A stretch of 64,000 nucleotides of DNA from Lates calcarifer (taxonomy: Eukaryota > Chordata > Actinopteri > Centropomidae). The notes beneath the pieces were generated by a model, which saw only the letters and a program-made list of their open reading frames with translations, was not told the DNA's origin and made no database searches. Of this stretch, positions 56,301 through 64,000 are shown one piece after another. The stretch covers positions 22,078,182 through 22,142,181 of the forward strand of contig NC_066835.1 in assembly GCF_001640805.2 (NCBI RefSeq), read 5' to 3'. The translations under genes and the position numbers were made by a program. Within the stretch, counting starts at the first letter, position 1, and every line of letters begins with the position of its first letter.

Positions 56301-58147
56301 CTCTCTGACCTCTGACCTCTGAGCTGTTATAAATGTTAACTTTTGTCTTCCATCTGCTCCTGAAGACCAGAAACAGTTTCTTGGTTTGGTGTTGGGTATC
56401 GCCTCCACCTTCCTCCTCCTCTTCCTCGGTATCATCGTCATGTTCTTCACTGAGAGATGTAGACGCAAAAAACAAGGTGAATAAAACCCGACATCAACAT
56501 TAATCTGAACAACAAAAACATTTAAAATCAGATGATATTTCACTAAATATAGTTGTTGGTGGACAGCCTGTTTATCATCAGTTCACTGATTATTCAGTGG
56601 ATTAATTTACAATCTTTTGTCAGGAGCTGAAGAAAGGCACAGAGTCTATGAAGAGATACAAGATAAAGTCATGTGTCAGCCTACACATGGTGAGAGATCA
56701 AGTTCAAACAAAACTAAAATATTTTTGAGCTGTTTTCCAAGTTGCAACTCTGCATCTAGTCAAGAGACCTGTCTCCTGGCTCAATTCATATGAACTACCA
56801 CAACTAGGCGTATTCATTCAGAGGAATGTATTTATTTTACACCTTCATACACAATAGTGCATTTATAAAACTTCAAGTTTAGTGTTAACTGCTCTTTTCT
56901 GGCAGGTGCATACTCCCTGGCCACTTTTCCAGGTAAATATTAAAATATTTGATCTGTTTGGAAATGATTATGTGGTTAACACGAATACCTGTGTTAAAGG
57001 TCTTAGGTTCCAGTCATAATAAATGTTTTTTGATTACTGTTTTAATGTATAGGTGGATCAGACCATAGTGATCACATGTATTCCAACATATGCTGTAATT
57101 CTCCACAGACAAGAATCAAGGCCGGTAAAGTCTAAGCTTTAATCAACACACAGTTTTATTTTATTTCTGTTTACACACAGTTTGAATTAATTATGTTTTT
57201 ATTTTCTCGCAGTGAAAACTGAGGCGCCACATCATGTGATCAGGAACCCAAACTCTGGTGGAAATAATAAAAGGTGACTTCAGTCATTAGCTCTTCATGT
57301 CGGTTTGGTTTATCGTGTTAGCTTGTGTGTAGTAGAGATTTAGTGAGTAAAAGCAGATTTAAAAGATAGAGTATGTTGGAAATTTGGATGTGTAAAAAGA
57401 CACATATTTTGTACATTAGAAATGTGAGACAAATGAGACTCAGAGACATATTCCATTTTTCCACCAACATGGCTGAGGTTCTGTTCCAGTTCATGCACCT
57501 AATTTTGAATCATTTAGAGCTTAATGTTGTGACTCATCAGAGAGTGTGCTGTGGTTTGTCACCAAATATCTGTAACAGCAACACAAACTCCGGCAGGTAA
57601 TCACTTCTGCTGAATGGATAGTACCAAGACCAAACAGGACTGGCTCAAGAACCAGAGCTAATTTGGTGGAAAACAGGGAACAGGTGGAATGTTCAAACAT
57701 TTAGTCTTCATGTAAAGGTAGGGCAGATGAGAGAAAGTAAGAGCTTAGGTCGGGGGTGAACTCAGAGTCAGTAACAGGCAGAAAGGGAGGAGGCAGGAGG
57801 TGAAGTCCAGAAACAAGCAGGGACGTTAGAAAACTGCTACAACTAGGACGATACAACAGACAATCTAGCAGAGTACAAGTGGAGGTGGACTGGTATTTAT
57901 ACTGGGAGCTAATGAGGGAATAGGGAACAGGTGAGCAGGTGAACAGGTGGGGGAATCAGGTGACTGGAAAGGTGGGAAGGGCCGGGGGTTACTGCAGGGC
58001 AGGTGGGAGATACGGGATCTGAAATGAATCTCACGGCCACTTTAATTTGACAGCTGTTGATAACAGGAACAGATCTCTGCGTGGGACAGTAGTTCATCCA
58101 GAGATGATGAATTCTCTCGACTCCACAGGTTCGTCACAGCTCCATGA
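53371..58147 (+). CDS. Ig-superfamily receptor gene D (two Ig domains, tyrosine-bearing tail)
   Basis: Thirteen exons fit in phase (393 codons plus stop): 53371-53431, 54142-54228, 54330-54596, 54677-54955, 55042-55107, 56020-56043, 56215-56256, 56366-56476, 56624-56689, 56906-56932, 57053-57124, 57213-57273, 58129-58147. The signal peptide MRVNIYSCLFVFVLGC is followed by a stalk piece, two Ig domains (SDSGCYLCNN; SDSGNYFCNN) and three more stalk pieces. The membrane segment is about 280-303 (GLVLGIASTFLLLFLGIIVM) with no charged residue. The tail has Tyr321 (RVYEEI), Tyr337 (GAYSLA) and Tyr353 (HMYSNI). YEEI is the classic Src-family SH2 ligand and YxN fits Grb2-type SH2. None fits a strict ITIM. 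A signalling partner to the short-tailed genes is inferred. The tiny exons and the last exon are the least certain. Confidence 0.8.
53994..54043 (+). pseudogene. Truncated Ig pseudo-exon in gene D
   Basis: After a TTTTGCAG acceptor the frame reads EIQNKVFKDKESITLR then a stop, matching the start of the 54677 Ig exon (GIQRKVRKQRESITLHC). The rest of the exon is lost, and no donor follows. Confidence 0.7.
55192..55302 (+). pseudogene. Second truncated Ig pseudo-exon in gene D
   Basis: Matches the first third of the 54330 and 54677 exons (CAGCCTGTGGAGGGTAAACT, GACGTGGAGCAGAGTGACTG). The first Ig cysteine is changed (CATTGGCCT where CATTGTCCT is expected). It breaks off after GGCAAAGTTC into repeat sequence. 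Confidence 0.7.
55303..55850. repeat. Teleost interspersed repeat(s) in gene D intron
   Basis: Contains TTGCACTGCCATGTTTGTTC, GTGAGGAGTTTGTATGTACT and, at the end, CACCACTAGATGCCACTAAA, all widespread teleost repeat blocks. They appear nested, and the insertion coincides with the end of the broken Ig exon. Confidence 0.55.
57600..58020. repeat. Probable interspersed repeat in the last intron of gene D
   Basis: AGACAATCTAGCAGAGTACA and GGTATTTATACTGGGAGCTA resemble a common teleost repeat family. No coding sequence was recognised. Confidence 0.4.
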
Positions 58148-58606
58148 CTCCATGTGGGTCTTACTGAGGAAACCTGAAACATCTGGAAACAACAGGGACC
58201 AATATCTTTAACAGGCAGGTGGAAACATGGAGGAGTGAAAGCTGTTTGTAGAGAAATACAGAAAAAACGATGATGATGGTTTTAGTCTTTTCACTTTGTG
58301 TCTCTTTCTCCTTTACTTGACTTTCCCCTGACCCCCCTGGACCTCTGGGGCTGTGTCAGTAGGACATTTAATGCATGTTAAACTTTAAGTAGGAACAGCT
58401 CTGAATGTCTCCTGTATGTACTGTAAATATCAGCCTCATTCTCTTTTCTAAACAACAGAATGTGCTTTTGAATGTTTGTAGATTGAAATGAGTGGATTTA
58501 AAAGATGATTTAACAGAAAAGGTTCAGGATTCATTTGGATTCAATGTTTTGTTGTGCTTTGTATTGAACTGTTTTTCTTGTAAATACATTTACCATTGTG
58601 TCTTTC

Positions 58607-58612
58607 AATAAA
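58607..58612 (+). terminator. Poly(A) signal AATAAA, gene D
   Basis: TCTTTCAATAAAAATACACC, 460 bases after the stop. Confidence 0.55.
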
Positions 58613-58619
58613 AATACAC

Positions 58620-59400
58620 CTACTTTACATCAGAGTTGTATTTTGATCTTTGAACACAACATTTATCACTTTGACTCATCCTCTTTTTTTAAAGCTCTGA
58701 TGCTTTGTATCTGCATATGTCCAAAAACAGACATAAAGACGTGAGTTTCATAATAACAACTTCTCTTCTCACTTCATGAAAACTTCAAGAAACTAAGTGT
58801 TACTTCACTGAGTCATGATGCATCATGTCAGACTGAGGAAACACAGTTGACTGATGATGGATTTCCCCTCCACCTCCAGTCTTTATGCTAAGCTAGGTTA
58901 ATCACATGCTTTGTTCCTGAGGCACAGATGTGGGATTGTATTGATCTTATTTTATTAATGGAAAGAAATGAAAAGAAATCTCAGTGTAGATTTTATGGAC
59001 TACTGATCATCCATCCATTTATACACACTTATTCTTAAGAGTCACGGAGGAGCCAGTGTACCCTGATCAGCCTCAGCATTAAACCACTGACCAGTGAGGT
59101 GAATAACATCGATCATCTGGTTACAGTCCAATATTCTGCTGAGAAACCTTCATTCATCTGGATGGTACTTTGACTCACCAGTAAACTTGTTGCAAACAAG
59201 ATGTTAAATGAATCCAGGCAGCATCATGTTCATCACAGGACAAACTGTACAGAATGTAGTTTATAGGAAAATTAAGGTTGCGATATAATCACTTCCACAC
59301 TTGTAATACTCTCTGGCACCAACACAGTCTTTGTTGTTGGTGAAAATGTTTCTATGGTAACACTCATTGACCACAAATCGTCACTGAGATGTGTTGAGTG
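58620..59400. other. Intergenic sequence between genes D and C
   Basis: No gene seen. The last 150 bases (GGCACCAACACAGTCTTTGT and on) match the regions upstream of genes A and B, so the duplicated unit starts here. Confidence 0.45.
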
Positions 59401-59419
59401 TGTATTTTTGTTTGAGGTA

Positions 59420-59505
59420 AATGCGTATCTAACCACCCAGTTCCTGTTCTCAGGACAAAGAGAGGTGTGAACCATGTGAACAGAGTCATTTCAGTCTGTG
59501 TGAGG
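59420..59505 (+). promoter_or_regulatory. Core promoter and 5' UTR of Ig receptor gene C (altered TATA)
   Basis: The TATATAA of gene A reads TATCTAA here (59426-59432). It is followed by CCACCCAGTTCCTGTTCTCA and a partly diverged leader. Confidence 0.5.
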
Positions 59506-61755
59506 ATGAGGGTGAATATCTACATGTTAGCTGTTGTCCTGAGCTGTAATGTCAGAGCAGGTAAGAAATTATTATTCTGTCCAATAAGTTTCTTCTTTCA
59601 CTCGCTCACTCAAACACAGCTGTATGTATTTAATGGACTCTCAGTAATATGTGTAGCTATTGTCCTAAAGTGCAGTCTGTGGTGACGTGTGAGGTCTGAG
59701 CTTTCAGACTGTCAGTGATGTTTGGTACAGTTGATTTATAATAGGATAATTAGTAAAAAAAAAATAAAAAAAATCATCTCACTGCATTTAACAGTTAATT
59801 TTCTTGTTTATTTAAAAATTCTGTGTTTTGCAGAAATAATCTATGAAGCAGCTGAGGAGAGACGCTCAGTAACTCTACATTGTCCTCACCCTGTGGAGGA
59901 TAGACTGACGTGGAGCAGAGAGACTGATGGAAACAAAGTTGACATATTAACAGCTGATAGTGACAGGGACATAAGATACAACGACCCAGGCAGACGATAC
60001 AGTACATTAGTAGATAGGTCACTGTCCATCAGCAGAGCTGTTGTCTCAGACTCTGGAAAATACTTCTGTAACAATAAATCAGCTGTGGAACTGACAGTGA
60101 TCCCATCAGGTAACATACACTTTACTAAAGATCTGATTTCTGTTTTCTCTGTTTGTCAAAAATCAAATCTCCACTTTACATTTGAAAAGTTTCCATCTGA
60201 CATGTTTCACAATGTAAAACTGCACATTTATTTTTGTATGCTAAGCTAAAAGCTAGGCTAACGGTCTGCTGGCTATATTTACTGTTATAAACATGAGACT
60301 GGTTGAATGTTTTCATCTCACTGTGTTTTCAGTCTTCTCCTCTGACTCTCAGGAAGTAAACTAATGAGTGTATTTACTAGAAAGTCAAACTATTTCTTTA
60401 AGTTAGACATCAAATAAAAAACCTTGAGTTTAAGTTGAATCACTCTCTACATCAAGTTACAGTAGCAACAAAAACATCTTATGTTCAGACAACACTGGTG
60501 GTGACGGTCGACTAAACAACAGAAACTCCTCTCTGTAGAAATTCTAGAACTCTGCCTTCTTTTTAAAATCCTCAGTAACAACAGGGAGATGTTGCTTTAA
60601 CTCTTCACACAGCCTGACTTAATCACGAACACAGGAGAAATGTTCATGTTGGTACATTATAAAACATGAGATATATTATTTTCTCACTCAGTATTTGTTC
60701 TGTACAGGGACACCCAGACTCAGTGTTATGAGGAGAACCAACATCTCTCTGCAGTGTTCTCCTGGTGTTGGAGGATCAGGTGTTCCAACATGGAGCAGAG
60801 AAATTGCTGGAAAACAACAGCAAATGAGCCGTCGTGTCTCCACTGAGGACAAGACATTGACTGTAACAAGAGTGCAGCCTGATGACTCTGGACTGTACTA
60901 CTGTGATGGAAAACCAGCTGCATATCTGACTGTGACTGAAGGAGAGAAACCTGAGAGAGGTGAGAGACCAGAGGTCGTAGAAACAGGAGAATAAAACAGT
61001 CACACACATAAAGATGAAAATGTCTATAACCTGAACCACAACCAAAAAAAGACTGTGTCTACAAAACAGGAAGTTAACAATGTCTAAGTGGTTTAATCTG
61101 AGACAAAACTGCTGCTGAAAGACTCACCACAAAAAGTGGACGCCTTGTTCCTTTTTTAAACACTGTGTGTCCTGTAGTGTGTACAGTGTTTTCTCTGTTC
61201 AATGAAAGTAACAAGACTCAACTATCAACTGCAGCTAGAACAACACAAACAGCATCAGCAACAACTGTACAGATACAAACACAACAAACCCAGAAAGAAA
61301 AAGGTCAAGACGACTGAGATCAAACAGATGTAAGTGATAAATAGATAAATTAACTAGAAATAATCACAAACTTAAAGACAAGAAGAGAGAATAAAGCCTT
61401 TAATGCAGATATATCACTGATTACAAAGAATAATAACAATGTGTGAAAGTCTAAAATACGACCAACAGGAGGAAACAGGTCACATCACTCTCCAACATAG
61501 AAACAGACACACACACTGACAGAAACACAACATCTGGTGAAAACACTGTTGTTGACACCTCATTACAAAAATGGACGAGGCCCAATCATTTGATTCAACC
61601 TGCATCTAACTAGTTAATGTGTTAGTTAACTGTCTTTTAATATATATTTCAATTACTCCACACAGAAAGGAAAAATATAATACCACCAACAACAACAACG
61701 ACACCACCACTACCAACAACAACAACGACAACAACAATTACAACAACAACAACAA

Positions 61756-61788
<33 letters not shown>

Positions 61789-62465
61789 CAATTACAACAA
61801 CAACAACAAAACCACCACCACCACCAACAACAACAATAACAACGACTGCACCATCAACTCCACAGGTGAACCCAGGTAGAACTATGACCTGTGTTTGTGT
61901 GCTAGATGTTTACAGTGTTGTGTTTTGTACCAAGACAAATAACTGTCTGAACTGTGTCTGTAGCTGGTGACTGATGAGGCTCTGATGATGAATGTCTCCT
62001 TGTCTTCCAGCTTCTCCTCAACTGTGGCAGATGTCTGTTCGTGTGGTGGTTGTAATTCTCTATTTAATCATCATGATCAGCATCACTGTGCTCACCTGGA
62101 GAAAAGGTGAATATAGTTTGACACACACATCATGAGAGAAGATGCTGAAGCTGTGACATTTTATTGTTGTTGACAGTTCTTTGAACGGCCACATGGTGGT
62201 GCTGTTGCAACAACTGTTTCCTCATTGAAGATGAAAGTCACTGCTCCTTGTTGACTGGACTAACTTTTTACCTGGTATCACTGAAATGAACAGAAGTAGT
62301 TTGTGAAATGTTGTTAATAACTTATAGAAACATAAAGACTCTGCTGTTTGACTGAAAGTTGTGAATGAAAACTGTCCTCCATGTTTGTTTTCTGTCTTTG
62401 TAGCTGAACAGATACAGAAAGAGAATCAGCAGCGACTCACGTCAGAAACAGGAAATGATCTCTGA
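59506..62465 (+). CDS. Ig-superfamily receptor gene C (two Ig domains, Thr-rich stalk, short tail)
   Basis: Recent duplicate of gene B. Exons 59506-59560, 59834-60109, 60708-60959, 61666-61875, 62011-62106, 62404-62465 (316 codons plus stop), all phase 1. The signal peptide is identical to that of gene B. Ig1 differs from gene B mainly by amino-acid-changing substitutions (EIIYEAAEERRSVTLHC against EIIRGVVREEQLVDLPC). Ig2 starts GTPRLSVMRRTN. The stalk is 70 residues against 47 in B. The membrane segment with its outer arginine (Arg275) and the tail ending TGNDL are almost unchanged. The same activating-type layout is inferred. Confidence 0.88.
60239..60405 (-). repeat. Teleost interspersed repeat in gene C intron
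   Basis: Same insertion at the same intron site as in gene B (49090-49257). Confidence 0.6.
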
Positions 62466-62746
62466 TCCTCCATCACACAGAAACAAGAGGTAAAAACTGA
62501 ACTGTGATCAGTTTTCATCCTCATACAGTCCAACAGTAAACAGCCAACCTGTTTCCTGCTGGTCTGCCAGCTAACGTCAGACAGTGGTGATATAACCTCT
62601 GAAGACAGTGGCCTCTAAAGCTGCCACCTGACTGTTGATTTGTCTTTTGTCATTAGGAGGAGTTGTTTATACCTCAGAAGTGTTTGCTGTCAGAAGTTGC
62701 TTCAGTTGCTCTGCTCAGTTTGTTGTATGCTGTTTGGAATATATGC

Positions 62747-62752
62747 AATAAA
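62747..62752 (+). terminator. Poly(A) signal AATAAA, gene C
   Basis: GGAATATATGCAATAAATCT, as in gene B. Confidence 0.55.
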
Positions 62753-62759
62753 TCTACTG

Positions 62760-63610
62760 TATCAGACTCAGTTGACTTCAGTTGTTTATTGGAACGTTAT
62801 TGAACGGTTTGGAAGGAGATCTGAGAAATAAGTTTTTCTGGAACATATTCTGATCTATAGCTTCAACCTCAGTTTTACAGAATGTTATACTGTATGTACG
62901 ACCAAGCAGTCACTGCCACTGTGACCAGCTGCTGCAATGTAGGAGAGCAGAGAGCTTGACAGATGTAGCAACAATACGTCACTATTATTGATACAGAACA
63001 TAAAGCCACAGTCTTATCTCCATTTCCTGTGGCTCTCTTACCCAGAATTCATGTGGACTTAAAATACCTTAAATGTCATTTGGTCACTTGTTGTTGCCAA
63101 ACTGAGAAAAACCACCACATTGTTCCTGCTACTAAGACTTAACGGTTGCATGTTTTCCTAAGAGCATGACGTCTGTATGTGTGTGGTGAGGTTTGTCGGA
63201 GGCTCAAACTTTGTTTCCTTAAAAAGAAGTTTTGTTCTTTGTTGTTCAGCACGTCCGTTCGCTGAGTGTCTGGTGGTAGAGCTCTGTTAGTAATTTATCT
63301 TTACATTTCACACTCATCACCTGTCAGTCATGGTCATAACCTCCTGAGAGGCCCAGCTCTGTGTTAGAAAAACATTTATAAGGTGATATTATTTATGCCT
63401 TTCTTCTTACACACACAGGAAGTCAGTCATTTCAGGCTCTCTCTTGTACCAGCGCCATGTTGGCTGTGACTAAAATAATTACCATCACTGTTCATTAACC
63501 ACAAACAAAAATATCTGTCAGACAAACTCTGATGTGTCAAATGACTGAGTTCCTGGTCTCAGCTGAAATAAACTGTGTTCACTGTCTGAGTCTTTTCAGT
63601 CTGCGTCAGG
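62760..63610. other. Intergenic sequence between genes C and E
   Basis: Matches parts of 52140-53370 in order, in a shorter form. The last 200 bases are nearly identical to the gene D promoter region. No gene was seen. Confidence 0.5.
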
Positions 63611-63671
63611 ATGAGGGTGAATATCTACAGCTGCCTGTTCGTCTTTGTTCTGGGCTGTAATGTCACTGCAG
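63611..63671 (+). CDS. Ig-superfamily receptor gene E, first exon (gene continues past window)
   Basis: The signal-peptide exon (MRVNIYSCLFVFVLGCNVTA, phase-1 GTAGGA donor) is identical to that of gene D, and the following intron is very similar to the gene D first intron up to the window end. So a second D-type gene begins here. Its Ig and tail exons lie outside the window. Confidence 0.8.
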
Positions 63672-64000
63672 GTAGGAACTTTTCAACTGTTAAATAATGT
63701 CTGAATCAGGTTTCTTTATTCTTCTTTATTACTGTTCTTTTCATCTACTGTATACATGTTGTCCTTCTGGAAGAGTTTGTAAATCATATAATATATTTAC
63801 TTGTATGAAGTTACATTTTTTAGTGCCACTCAGTGAGTTTCATTAAAGACAACGTGGCTCTGGGTTAAAGGTTGAATTTATGCTGAACTTTGAGTTCACA
63901 CATAAAAACAAGTTTCAGACAAAAAACTTGAATGAAAGGAAATAAAAAAACAACAAACAGGAAGTCACATTTCAAGATTTCAGCTACATAACTGAGTAAA

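Larger units (their letters stand above)
48120..64000 (+). repeat. Tandem duplication of a two-gene unit (B+D, then C+E)
   Basis: Gene B (48329) and gene D (53371) recur in the same order as gene C (59506) and gene E (63611). The B and C introns, repeat insertion and 3' UTR are almost identical. The B-to-C offset is about 11.2 kb and the D-to-E offset about 10.2 kb. The difference is mostly the extra 1 kb after gene B. Confidence 0.8.

Overview
The window is nuclear DNA from a ray-finned fish, most likely a percomorph teleost. The evidence is intron-containing genes with GT/AG splice sites, a tandem array of the teleost-type C2H2 zinc-finger family, a full atf6b gene, teleost interspersed repeats and Penelope-like element remnants. 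There is no prokaryotic or viral gene organisation.

Positions 1-24100 hold six tandem C2H2 zinc-finger genes on the + strand; the first is cut by the window edge. Five show the same two-exon plan. A 175-nt first exon encodes a 58-residue helical N-terminus. A phase-1 intron follows, then one large exon with an acidic linker and 9-15 fingers. Promoter, first exon and 3' flank are very alike between copies while the fingers differ. The first two genes share a frameshift that removes their last two fingers, and the fifth is cut short by a stop. Between the genes lie Penelope-like fragments (one nested inside another in inverse orientation, with a hammerhead-ribozyme-like core), a hAT transposase fossil, an orphan promoter and a duplicated CCAAT-containing segment.

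Positions 25454-27436 (minus) hold an apparently intact two-exon piggyBac-family transposase gene with all four catalytic aspartates. Positions 31164-42578 (minus) hold complete atf6b, for which all 17 coding exons could be placed in phase (710 codons). It encodes an ER-anchored bZIP stress sensor. Three of its splice acceptors are built from simple repeats (C26, a TG tract, C18).

Positions 44060-64000 hold a + strand cluster of immunoglobulin-superfamily membrane receptor genes, here named A to E. A, B and C are short-tailed, with a Thr/Pro-rich stalk and an arginine near the outer edge of the membrane segment. D has two intact Ig exons and a long tail with tyrosine motifs; E is the first exon of a second D-type gene. 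B+D and C+E form a tandemly duplicated two-gene unit, which looks like a paired activating/signalling receptor module. Gene A has lost its first Ig exon and carries a hugely expanded stalk repeat that is out of frame with its membrane exon. I could not assign the receptors to a named family; teleost families such as DICP or CD300-like proteins are candidates.
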